The notes under the pieces: generated by a model | The model's database searches: none | What the model saw: only the letters and a program-made list of their open reading frames with translations | What the model was told of the DNA's origin: nothing | Shown: in pieces, positions 44,854 through 53,472 of the stretch | Position numbering within the stretch: the stretch's first letter is position 1 | How the letters are laid out: each line of letters opens with the position of its first letter | NCBI GenBank assembly: GCA_035946625.1 | Contig: DASYZE010000053.1 | Span: forward strand, 4,222 to 68,221 | DNA from: DASYXZ01 sp035946625 | GTDB taxonomy: Bacteria > Acidobacteriota > Terriglobia > UBA7540 | DNA: 64,000 bases | Reading direction: 5' to 3' | Translations under genes and position numbers: made by a program

Positions 44854-47800
44854 GCAACACCTGCCCGGCTTTGGCAGATTTGACCTGCGCCGCCAAGTCG
44901 GCGGGCGGGGCCAGCAGCACTGCCGCGGGAAGACGCGGAATGCCCAGCACGCGCTTGTATTCGTGTGGGAAGACTTTTATAAACTTACGCAAAGTTGATT
45001 CCCAGTTTTCCAGGATCCATTTTGCCTGCGGGCTTCCCGTATATTCACCGTGTCGCGCTATTAAGTTCAACAATGTTTCGAGGTCTTTGGGATCGGTCAC
45101 CCGTTCCAGATCCACTTCACGGCGATTGCACTTGATAGTCTCGAATTCGCCCTCCGACTGATCCAGCACAAAGGCAATGCCTCCGGTCATTCCGGCGGCA
45201 AAATTTCGGCCGGTTTTGCCGAGCACCACCACCAGGCCGCGGGTCATATACTCGCAACCATGGTCGCCCACACCCTCCACCACGGCGGTGGCTCCGGAAT
45301 TACGAACCGCAAAGCGCTCGCCCGCCATGCCATTAAAAAACACTTCGCCGCTGGTGGCGCCGTAGAGGCAGACGTTGCCCACCAGAATGTTTTCCTCGGC
45401 GACAAATTCGGATTTGCGCGGCGGATAGATAATCAGCCTGCCGCCGGAAAGCCCCTTGCCCACATAATCGTTTGCTTCGCCTTCCAGCGTCAAAGTTACG
45501 CCCCCGGCCAGGAACGCTCCAAAACTCTGGCCCGCCGAGCCCGTAAATTGAATTCGAATAGTGTCTTCGGGAAGACCTCTGGCGGCATAGCGCCGGGCAA
45601 TTTCGCCGCTCAGCATTGCGCCCACTGACCGGTGAACGTTGGTGATGGGCAGGCTGAGATTCACGGGCGCCTGGTTCTCGATCGCCTCACGCGAATATTC
45701 GATCAGGCTGTTGTCCATGGCCTTCTCGATGCCGTGATCCTGCGAAATCTTGCAGCGCCGGCCCACGTGGCTCGGCACCGGCGGGTTGTAAAGGATTGAG
45801 GAAAGGTCAAGCCCTTTCGCCTTCCAGTGGGTAACGTCCTGGCGCTGGACGAGGCAATCCACCCGACCTACCATCTCGTCCAGCGTCCGGAAGCCAAGGT
45901 CCGCCATAACTTTCCTTAGATCCTCAGCGACGAAGAAAAGGAAATTGATCACGTGCTCGGGCTGGCCTTGAAATTTCTTGCGCAGTTCAGGGTCCTGAGT
46001 GGCCACCCCCACCGGGCAGGTATTCAGGTGGCACTTGCGCATCATGATGCAGCCCATGGCGATCAGCGGGGTGGTGGCGAATCCAAATTCTTCCGCACCG
46101 AGCAACGCGGCAATGGCCACGTCGCGTCCAGTCTGGAGTTTGCCATCCACCTGCAAACGCACGCGGCTGCGCAGGTCATTCATCACCAGCACCTGATGAG
46201 TTTCAGAAAGGCCGAGTTCCCAAGGTATTCCGGCATGGCGAATGGAACTGATGGGCGATGCACCGGTTCCACCATCATAGCCGCTGATCAAAATGACGTC
46301 GGCATGAGCCTTGGCGACGCCGGCCGCAACCGTTCCCACCCCAACTTCCGCCACCAGCTTCACAGAAATTCGCGCCTGGGAATTGACCATCTTGAGGTCA
46401 TAAATCAATTGCGCCAGATCCTCGATGGAATAGATGTCATGATGGGGCGGTGGGGAAATAAGACCAACCCCCGGAATGGAGTGGCGAATCCTCGCAATTA
46501 CTTCGTCCACTTTGTGGCCGGGCAATTGCCCGCCTTCGCCGGGCTTGGCGCCCTGGGCTATCTTGATTTGAAGATCGCCCGCGTTCACAAGATAATGCGC
46601 AGTAACGCCGAAGCGCGCCGAGGCAACTTGCTTGATGGCGCTGCGGCGCGAATCACCATTCGAGTCCGGCACGTAGCGAGCCTCATCCTCGCCGCCCTCG
46701 CCGGTGTTGGATCGGCCGCCGATCCGGTTCATGGCGATAGCCAGCGTTTCGTGCGCTTCCTTACTAATGGAGCCGAAGGACATGGCGCCGGTGGCAAAAC
46801 GCTTCACTATTTCAGAAGCCGGTTCAACCTGATCCAGTAGCACGGGAGGTCCGGCGGGTTTGAAGTCAAACATACCGCGCAACATCAGGAAATCGCGGTT
46901 CTGCTGATTCACAATATTGGCAAACTCGGAGAATGTTTCGGGCTTGGATTGCCGCACGGCATGCTGAAGCTTGCTGATCGTAAGCGGGTTGATCAAGTGC
47001 TTTTCGCCGCGCACGCGATATTGATAGCTGCCGCCCACTTCCAATTCCGTGTCGGACTCGCTGGGTGGTTGAATGGCGAACTGGTGCATCATCAATGCCT
47101 CGCGCGCCAGCACGTCCAAGCTGACCCCTTCGATCCGGGACGATGTTCCGGTGAAATAGCGTTCCACCAACGCGCGGTTCAATCCGATGGCTTCGAAGAT
47201 TTGCGCGCCCTGGTAACTCTGCAAAGTGGAGATGCCCATTTTCGAGAAGGTCTTGAGCAACCCCTTGTCCATCGCCTTCATGAAGCTCTTCAGGACTTTG
47301 TCGAAATTGTATTCGGACGGAAAGTAGCCGCTCTGAAACAGATCCTCAAGAGTTTCGATGGCGAGATAAGGATTCACCGCGCTGGCCCCGTAGCCGAGCA
47401 GCAGGGCAAAGTGCATCACCTCGCGAGGTTCGCCGGACTCCACCACCAGCGCGACTTCGTTTCTGGTTTTCTCCCGCACCAGGTGATTATGGACGGCGGA
47501 AAGGGCAAGCAGGCTGGGAACGGGCGCGTACTCGTCATCCACGCCGCGGTCGGAAAGAATCAACAATGTATAGCCGGATTTAATGGCTAATGACGCGCGT
47601 CGGCAAAGCCCTTCCACCGCCCGCTCGAGCTCGGCCCCGCCACCTTGGGCGCGGAAGAGCATGGGGAGGGTGGTCGAAAGAAAATCTCCCTGGCTCACGC
47701 GCCGCAATTTTTCCAGCCGCCAGTTGGTGATGATGGGATGGCGCAGCTTGAGTGTGTGCGCGTTCTTGGGAGTCTCCTCCAGAATGTTCCCCTCACAGCC

Positions 47801-49453
47801 GATGTAACAATTCAAGGACATCACCAGGTCTTCGCGAATCGAGTCGATGGGGGGATTGGTGACCTGGGCAAAAGTCTGCTTGAAGTAGTTGAAAAGCAAT
47901 TGCGGCTTGTCGGAAAGGCACGCCAGCGGCGTATCCACGCCCATGGACCCAACCGGCTCCTCTCCCTTGTTGGCCATGGGGCCCAAAATGACCTTCAGAT
48001 CTTCATCCGTATATCCAAAAGTGCGCTGGCGCATCAGGATGGTTTCATGGTCGGTGGTCTGCACGTGGGTGGGCGCGGGCAGATGGTCCAGGGTAATTTG
48101 ATTTTCTTTCACCCACTGAGCGTAGGGTTGGCGGGCCGCCAAATCTTTCTTGATTTCCTCGTCGGAGATCAGCCGTTTCTTTTCCGTGTCCACCAGCAAC
48201 ATGCGCCCGGGTTCCAGACGGCCTTTCATTCGAACTTCCTCGGGCTTCACCGGGAGGACGCCGGCTTCCGAGGCCATTATCACCAGCCCGTCTGAGGTCA
48301 CTAAATATCGGCCCGGCCGGAGTCCATTGCGATCCAGTTTGGCGCCAATCAGGCGACCGTCGGTGAACGCCACCGCCGCCGGGCCATCCCACGGCTCCAT
48401 CAGGGAAGCGTGATATTCGTAAAACGCCTTGATGTCCTCCGGCATGGTGGGATCATTGTCCCAAGCCTCAGGAATCAGCATGGAGAGCACGTGAGGGAGG
48501 CTGCGGCCGGCGAGCGTCAGCAATTCCACCGCATTATCGAGCATGGCGGAGTCGCTCCCTCCCGGAATGATGATGGGGAGCAGCTTCTGCATGTCGGCGC
48601 CGAAGAGCGGAGAGGTCAGGTCAGACTGGCGCGCGTACATCCAATTGGCATTGCCGCGCAGGGTGTTGATTTCTCCGTTATGGCATAGGTAGCGGTAGGG
48701 GTGGGCCAGTTGCCAGGTGGGAAACGTGTTGGTGGAAAAACGCTGATGCACCAGACACAGGGCGCTCATCACCAGCGGGTCTGATAGTTCACGGTAAAAA
48801 TGCGCGATCTGAGGAGCGAGTAAGAGCCCTTTATAGACAATGGTGCGCGAGGAGAGCGAAGGAATGTAGAAAAACCCCTTTTCCTTCATGTCAGACTTGA
48901 GGACTTCCGCTTCCGCCCGCTTGCGCACAACGTAAAGCTTGCGCTCCAGGCCGTCCTGGTCCATATCCGGACTGCGTCCGATAAATATTTGCTCGATGTA
49001 AGGCTGTGTGTTGCGCGCCACGCGCCCGATGGTGTTGCCGTCAATGGGCGTGTCGCGCCAGCCCAGGAAGTTCAGACCTTCCTCGCGCGCGATTTTTTCC
49101 AATATACCTTCGCACAGGATTCGCTCGTGGCGTTCCACGGGCAGGAAAATCATACCCACACCGTATTCACCCGGCCCTGGAATGCTGAATCCCAGGCGAA
49201 CGCATTCGCGCTCAAAAAAAGCGTGGGGAATCTGGATCAGAATGCCCGCGCCATCGCCCGTTTCCGGATCGCAACCGCAGGCGCCGCGGTGGGTGAGATT
49301 AATAAGGATCTGAATGCCTTTCAGAATAATATCGTGCGACTGGCGGCCTTCGATGTTGGCCACAAAGCCGATGCCGCAGGCGTCGTGCTCGTGTTGAGGG
49401 TGATAGAGACCTTGCGGTGCGGGCAGGCCCGCGTGGGTGGATCTGTCTTTCAT
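44846..49453 (-). CDS. gltB: Glutamate synthase, large (alpha) subunit
   Basis: 1535 residues, full length. Cys26 (HDACGIGF) is the N-terminal nucleophile of the class-II amidotransferase after propeptide removal. Then central region, FMN-binding TIM barrel (GGRSNTGEGGEDEARY), a Cys-rich 3Fe-4S motif near residue 1133-1144 (MRKCHLNTCPVG) and the C-terminal GXGXG beta-helix. No Shine-Dalgarno is seen right before the ATG, which overlaps the end of a possible small ORF (ATGA). Together with amtB, PII and GltD this indicates ammonium assimilation. Confidence 0.95.
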   Translation of the reverse strand: MKDRSTHAGLPAPQGLYHPQHEHDACGIGFVANIEGRQSHDIILKGIQILINLTHRGACGCDPETGDGAGILIQIPHAFFERECVRLGFSIPGPGEYGVGMIFLPVERHERILCEGILEKIAREEGLNFLGWRDTPIDGNTIGRVARNTQPYIEQIFIGRSPDMDQDGLERKLYVVRKRAEAEVLKSDMKEKGFFYIPSLSSRTIVYKGLLLAPQIAHFYRELSDPLVMSALCLVHQRFSTNTFPTWQLAHPYRYLCHNGEINTLRGNANWMYARQSDLTSPLFGADMQKLLPIIIPGGSDSAMLDNAVELLTLAGRSLPHVLSMLIPEAWDNDPTMPEDIKAFYEYHASLMEPWDGPAAVAFTDGRLIGAKLDRNGLRPGRYLVTSDGLVIMASEAGVLPVKPEEVRMKGRLEPGRMLLVDTEKKRLISDEEIKKDLAARQPYAQWVKENQITLDHLPAPTHVQTTDHETILMRQRTFGYTDEDLKVILGPMANKGEEPVGSMGVDTPLACLSDKPQLLFNYFKQTFAQVTNPPIDSIREDLVMSLNCYIGCEGNILEETPKNAHTLKLRHPIITNWRLEKLRRVSQGDFLSTTLPMLFRAQGGGAELERAVEGLCRRASLAIKSGYTLLILSDRGVDDEYAPVPSLLALSAVHNHLVREKTRNEVALVVESGEPREVMHFALLLGYGASAVNPYLAIETLEDLFQSGYFPSEYNFDKVLKSFMKAMDKGLLKTFSKMGISTLQSYQGAQIFEAIGLNRALVERYFTGTSSRIEGVSLDVLAREALMMHQFAIQPPSESDTELEVGGSYQYRVRGEKHLINPLTISKLQHAVRQSKPETFSEFANIVNQQNRDFLMLRGMFDFKPAGPPVLLDQVEPASEIVKRFATGAMSFGSISKEAHETLAIAMNRIGGRSNTGEGGEDEARYVPDSNGDSRRSAIKQVASARFGVTAHYLVNAGDLQIKIAQGAKPGEGGQLPGHKVDEVIARIRHSIPGVGLISPPPHHDIYSIEDLAQLIYDLKMVNSQARISVKLVAEVGVGTVAAGVAKAHADVILISGYDGGTGASPISSIRHAGIPWELGLSETHQVLVMNDLRSRVRLQVDGKLQTGRDVAIAALLGAEEFGFATTPLIAMGCIMMRKCHLNTCPVGVATQDPELRKKFQGQPEHVINFLFFVAEDLRKVMADLGFRTLDEMVGRVDCLVQRQDVTHWKAKGLDLSSILYNPPVPSHVGRRCKISQDHGIEKAMDNSLIEYSREAIENQAPVNLSLPITNVHRSVGAMLSGEIARRYAARGLPEDTIRIQFTGSAGQSFGAFLAGGVTLTLEGEANDYVGKGLSGGRLIIYPPRKSEFVAEENILVGNVCLYGATSGEVFFNGMAGERFAVRNSGATAVVEGVGDHGCEYMTRGLVVVLGKTGRNFAAGMTGGIAFVLDQSEGEFETIKCNRREVDLERVTDPKDLETLLNLIARHGEYTGSPQAKWILENWESTLRKFIKVFPHEYKRVLGIPRLPAAVLLAPPADLAAQVKSAKAGQVLHG

Positions 49454-49656
49454 CCGCGCACCGCGCTGGCAAGGGTTGAGGTTATTTCCGCGGTGGGTAA
49501 GCCGGAACTATCTTTGGGCTTTTGCTCGATGCGAGCAAAATTTTCAGCGGAAAGGCGAAATACATCGCGCAATCCATCTGCATCATGCAGTTTTCTGCGC
49601 CATTCGCGTTCCGATTTTTCCACCATGTCGGGTAGCCGCCAACCATCTGGATTCAA
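49450..49656 (-). CDS. Possible small ORF upstream of gltB
   Basis: 68 residues, TTG start, hydrophilic with many charged residues (MVEKSEREWRRKLHDADGL, AENFARIEQ). Its TGA overlaps the gltB ATG by four bases, and gltB has no own ribosome site, consistent with translational coupling. It has no recognised family and no good ribosome site of its own. It could be a chance ORF. Confidence 0.35.
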   Translation of the reverse strand: MNPDGWRLPDMVEKSEREWRRKLHDADGLRDVFRLSAENFARIEQKPKDSSGLPTAEITSTLASAVRG

Positions 49657-49833
49657 TTGAGCGCAACTTCTATTCTGTGGGCAAACCGGGGGCCAGGTGA
49701 AATGAATAGTTTTTATGCTGGCTATAAATTTTTGAGGGTGAGTTCAGGAGGCGGCGCCCACAGTTCAATTTGAATCAGGCGAACGATTGGGCTGGGCGGA
49801 TATGCCGCAAACGACTGCAAGTTTGGCAGGCAC

Positions 49834-50373
49834 TTATAAGGGATCCCAAGTCATGTCCACTTTGACTGGAATCTCGTTTTTGATGGGGATGGTCAGAAGT
49901 TTCGGAGGATCGATTTTGAAATCGGACACGGTGGCGGGGATGGTTCCGGTTATTCGAATGTCTTTCCCTTGGGTGACAAGTTGAAATGAGACCTGCTTGT
50001 AGTGAACTGTTTGACCGGCAAACTGTATCTCCAAATCCACGTGGAGGCTGGGGGATGAGATTTCCACTTCGGGGAATTTTGTGCGCACCACGACCATGGG
50101 AAAATCTCCGCCGCGCGTCACTTGCAGCATGTGTAAATCGCGGTTGCTGTCCCCGGAATCGAAAGACTTGACGGGCGCGGCAATCAGAAAATCGCATTCT
50201 CCGGCGTGACAGGTGCCCTTGCCTCGTGCGCCATGGCTGACGCCATCGATCTGGTGCAGAGGGTGCGTCACATGATAGGAGAGCGAGGATTGCCCCAGCA
50301 CCCATTGGCTGTCAGGAGGCGCAGGCGATGAAAATGCCAACCATAGGAGCGCCAACAGGAATTTGCTCTTCAT
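49834..50373 (-). CDS. YceI-family protein
   Basis: 179 residues with a signal-like N-terminus. Lipocalin-like YceI pattern: SSLSYHVTHPLHQIDGVS, SFDSGDSNRD, FDFxD-type centre (AAPVKSFD), VKVDM at the end. YceI members bind polyisoprenoid or isoprenoid-type ligands. The next upstream gene encodes a b561-like membrane protein, which fits known YceI/b561 pairs. Confidence 0.75.
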   Translation of the reverse strand: MKSKFLLALLWLAFSSPAPPDSQWVLGQSSLSYHVTHPLHQIDGVSHGARGKGTCHAGECDFLIAAPVKSFDSGDSNRDLHMLQVTRGGDFPMVVVRTKFPEVEISSPSLHVDLEIQFAGQTVHYKQVSFQLVTQGKDIRITGTIPATVSDFKIDPPKLLTIPIKNEIPVKVDMTWDPL

Positions 50374-50382
50374 AATTTCCGC

Positions 50383-51219
50383 CTAAAATTTAATCGACAC
50401 AGAAAGGATGGCGCCGCCGTAAGCCAGGGCCGTGACCCAAGCGACGTCTGAATGGTACTTGGCAATCCCGTGAACCCTCTCTCCCTTGCTTTCCTGGCTG
50501 TAAGCGATGGCGCCCAGGATGGGCGTTAGGATCATCCCCGGGCCGTGAATCCAGGCCAGGGCTTTGTGCAATCGGATGGGACCTTCAACATGGGTTCCGG
50601 GAATCTTGGGTGCGCGGATGGCATAATAAGCGCTGGTGAAGTAAAGGTCGCCCGTGGCTGCGCCCAGAATGGCGTGTAGTTCGCGGCCACCCGGACTGCC
50701 TGGAGCGCCGTGATGCCCTTTGGCGCCGGAGGATGTGATTAACGAAGCGAGCATGGGAGCGACGGCAATCAATCCCAGCCGCTGATGGACCTGGAGCATG
50801 TGCGAGCGCCGGTCAAGCCTGGCCTGTTCCTGAGCATTGCCTTTGGTTAGATCCGTGGGGAAACCGAGATCTTTGAGCGATGGCTCATGGTTTGAAGGCG
50901 GCGTTTGATTCTGAGTTTGGTCTTTCCCCTCGCTCCTCGGCGCCCCCTGGGGTTGTGCGTTTGCCGGGTTTTGATCGGAGATCTGAAGCAGGCCCGCATT
51001 GAGGGAACAATCGGGCGCCGAAAAGTCCGCAAGAGCCGGTGAAGCGCCCTCAGAAAATTGAGCGAGCGCGGAGCCGGGACCCGCGAGCAGGCAGCATCCG
51101 GCTAATCCAATGACGGCCAGCCGAATGGCCTTCGTGGGAGGTAGTGAGTTCCATTGCTGGACCCGCTGATCCGAAGCCGATTGCGAACCAGCACGAATGC
51201 CTTTACAGGAGTATTTCAT
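50383..51219 (-). CDS. Membrane protein resembling a cytochrome b561 / ferric-reductase-like four-helix core
   Basis: 278 residues. A long N-terminus with a signal-like segment (about 36-53) is followed by a Pro/Gln-rich linker. The last 150 residues have about four membrane helices with paired His: SHMLQVHQRLGL, RLHKALAWIHGPGM and VHGIAKYHSDVAWVT. His spacing is consistent with b-type haem ligation. Upstream of the YceI gene (nine-base gap). The family assignment is not certain. Confidence 0.55.
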   Translation of the reverse strand: MKYSCKGIRAGSQSASDQRVQQWNSLPPTKAIRLAVIGLAGCCLLAGPGSALAQFSEGASPALADFSAPDCSLNAGLLQISDQNPANAQPQGAPRSEGKDQTQNQTPPSNHEPSLKDLGFPTDLTKGNAQEQARLDRRSHMLQVHQRLGLIAVAPMLASLITSSGAKGHHGAPGSPGGRELHAILGAATGDLYFTSAYYAIRAPKIPGTHVEGPIRLHKALAWIHGPGMILTPILGAIAYSQESKGERVHGIAKYHSDVAWVTALAYGGAILSVSIKF

Positions 51220-51315
51220 ATTGTCCTTTGCTTCGATTGCCCTTCCATCGCGGGGGTTGCATGCTGATGGCGGGAATTTTCCCCGATGCCCGAAGGGAAG
51301 TCGATTTCAGGAAAG

Positions 51316-51342
51316 GCGAGCCGGCCCGGCTCGCTCGTTTTT
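51316..51342 (+). terminator. Isolated terminator-like hairpin
   Basis: GCGAGCCG / CGGCTCGC stem with a three-base loop, then TCG and T5. No plus-strand gene ends here; it could end an unseen transcript or act on a leader. Confidence 0.45.
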
Positions 51343-51407
51343 GATATGGGTGAATTCTAAATGTCGAATTCACAGACTCCGATCGACCCCGCCTAAACAA
51401 GAGGCTG

Positions 51408-51413
51408 TATAAT
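51408..51413 (+). promoter_or_regulatory. Candidate -10 box before the methyltransferase operon
   Basis: Perfect TATAAT; no clear -35 at 16-18 bases upstream. Confidence 0.3.
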
Positions 51414-51538
51414 AATAATTTCTTGGGGGGCCCGGAGTTGCGCACAATTAGCTCCCTGATCTCGCGCCCCAAAGCGATTGCGAATCACTTTCATCAGCTG
51501 ATCGCACGCATCGGGCAAGAGAATACGAAGCAGGCTCA

Positions 51539-52597
51539 ATGCAGGATTTATTAATTAAACATATTGACCTGTTGGCTTGTCCGAAGTGCCGTGGTCACTT
51601 GATGCTCCAGGATGATTCCGGCCATCCCCTTATCTGTATTTCGTGCGACTCTTCCTATTCGTGCGACCAGGACATTCCCTTGCTCTTCCATCCTCATGAT
51701 TCCAGGGACAGGCGTGATGTGACTCAGATCGTGCGGGAATTCTATGAGGAAAACCCCTTCCCCAACTACGATGATTTTGATTCGAGCGCGTCATTGCAGG
51801 AAAAAGCCAGACGCGGGGTCTTCGCCCGGCTGCTCGACGAACAGATCCCGAAGGGGGCTTTCGTGCTGGAGGTAGGCTGCGGAACCGGGCAACTCAGCAA
51901 CTTCCTGGGGATACACTGGAACCGGCAGGTTTTTGGATCGGACCTCTGCCTCAATTCACTCCGTATCGCCAACGGTTTCCGAGCGCGCTGCAAAATACCC
52001 AACAGCGGATTCCTGCAGATGAATCTCTTCAATCCCGCATTTCAGGAGCAGTCATTTGACGTGGTGATCTGCAATGGAGTGCTCCACGCCACCTCTGACC
52101 CGATGGCTGGTTTTGAATCCATTGGCCGTCTCGTCAAGCCCGGGGGTAAGATCATCATTGGGCTGTACAACACCATCGGACGCCTTACCACCGACTTCAG
52201 AAGATTCTTGTTTCGCATTTCGGGCAATCGGTTGCGGTTTCTGGATGGACACATGCGCAACAAAAACTATAACGAAGCACGGAAGCGGGCCTGGTTCATG
52301 GACCAATACGAGCATCCGGTGGAGAGCAAGCACTCCATCGATGAGGTCTTGAGTTGGTTTGATCAAAAAGGGTTTGAATTCCTGGTCAGCATTCCAAAAA
52401 CGGACTCCGCTCCTTTCCTGCCGGATGAAAGGCTTTTTTATCCTCATGACCGGGGCACGTGGGTCAGCCGGCTGTTCACGCAATTAAGAATGTTGCTTCG
52501 CGGCGGCTCGGATGGCGCTCTGTTCATCATGATCGGACGCAAACGGCAAGCAAAGGAAGAAACGCCTGCACTCGAACTGTCGACCAAGGTCACCTAG
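51539..52597 (+). CDS. Methyltransferase with Trm112-like N-terminal zinc domain
   Basis: 352 residues. N-terminus LLACPKCRGHL, with a second Cys pair CISCDSSYSC, is a Trm112-like/zinc ribbon (CxxC...CxxC). A Rossmann methyltransferase follows (VLEVGCGTGQLSNFLG; DLCLNSL; FDVVICNGVLHATSDP). First gene of a plus-strand series that includes SxtJ, carbamoyltransferase and DUF5989. Substrate unknown; likely a lipid, glycan or polyketide-type acceptor made in this locus. Confidence 0.8.
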   Translation: MQDLLIKHIDLLACPKCRGHLMLQDDSGHPLICISCDSSYSCDQDIPLLFHPHDSRDRRDVTQIVREFYEENPFPNYDDFDSSASLQEKARRGVFARLLDEQIPKGAFVLEVGCGTGQLSNFLGIHWNRQVFGSDLCLNSLRIANGFRARCKIPNSGFLQMNLFNPAFQEQSFDVVICNGVLHATSDPMAGFESIGRLVKPGGKIIIGLYNTIGRLTTDFRRFLFRISGNRLRFLDGHMRNKNYNEARKRAWFMDQYEHPVESKHSIDEVLSWFDQKGFEFLVSIPKTDSAPFLPDERLFYPHDRGTWVSRLFTQLRMLLRGGSDGALFIMIGRKRQAKEETPALELSTKVT

Positions 52598-52896
52598 GAT
52601 TTCGATCTCCCGCTCCATGCAACTTTCCTGAGCGTTGATGGACGGGTTCTCTGAGTCTCTCCCGGGAGTGTGCCAGGGTGATTGGGGTGAAGAGGGGCTG
52701 TTTAGTGCAAGGAAACCACATCCAAAATGTTCAGTTATGCCGGCCAAATGTTGCAGATAAAAATGAATCGAAAAAGATTCAAAGAATTTGAGGGCCGGCG
52801 CAGTATGCGAAATGCCCAAGACCGGACCACGAAAGCGCGTACTCTTTGGGTGTGACTTGAACCTCTCTTGCGATTTTGTTGGCGCCGGAGGATAGC

Positions 52897-53472
52897 ATGA
52901 TTCTGCTTCGCTTCATCGGTCTATTCCTTGTGCTCATGGCATTTTATTCTTTTGGAGCAGTGGCGGGTAGTCGAACAAAGTCGATGACTCAAGGGCGGGC
53001 CCTATTCCCCACCTTGCTCGATCTTGCAGTCATTTTGCTTGCATGGCTGGCTGCTTCCTTCGCCTCCTGGGGGGGATATCGGGCCGCCGTGGCCACTATG
53101 ATCGGAACTGGCGTCGGATTGTTCGCAGCATTCATTTTGTATCGCCTGTTGAAGCAAACTTCAAACCAAAAACCAAGGGTTGGAGCCGGCGGAGGGAAGA
53201 TCCCCGTCCCCGGCATTGAATCCTCCGTTCCGGCAACTCCTCAATCGGACGACCCTGTACAGCCGCGATGGAGGTCATTTCTCCGCCAGGTGGGCGGTTT
53301 CCAGAGCCGGCTTCTGCTCAGCGGGTTTTACTATGTCGCGATTCTGCCCTTCGGTATCCTGGTGGGAATGTTGGGCGATCCGTTGGGGCTCAAGCCCCCG
53401 CCCGGCGAATCATTCTGGAAGCGCCGGGAGGATGACCTTCAAAACCTTGAGCGCGCCCGCAGGCAATCATAA
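52897..53472 (+). CDS. SxtJ-family membrane protein
   Basis: 191 residues from ATG 52897 (GGAGGA before it; the TTG at 52876 lies ahead of that ribosome site). N-terminal part with two to three hydrophobic segments; C-terminal half QVGGFQSRLLLSGFYYVAIL and then MLGDPLGLK match the small SxtJ family, often encoded beside carbamoyltransferases. The stop overlaps the next ATG (TAATG), so translation is coupled. Function unproven. Confidence 0.75.
   Translation: MILLRFIGLFLVLMAFYSFGAVAGSRTKSMTQGRALFPTLLDLAVILLAWLAASFASWGGYRAAVATMIGTGVGLFAAFILYRLLKQTSNQKPRVGAGGGKIPVPGIESSVPATPQSDDPVQPRWRSFLRQVGGFQSRLLLSGFYYVAILPFGILVGMLGDPLGLKPPPGESFWKRREDDLQNLERARRQS

Larger units (their letters stand above)
51220..51538. 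other. Divergent intergenic region at the start of the modification locus
   Basis: No gene. It contains a GC-rich hairpin followed by T5 (51316-51342), which faces plus-strand transcription although no plus-strand gene precedes it. A TATAAT at 51408 is the best candidate -10 for the downstream methyltransferase operon. Confidence 0.45.

Noticed and set aside
45953..46840. 295-residue plus-strand ORF over gltB
   Set aside because: Shadow of gltB with no independent support.
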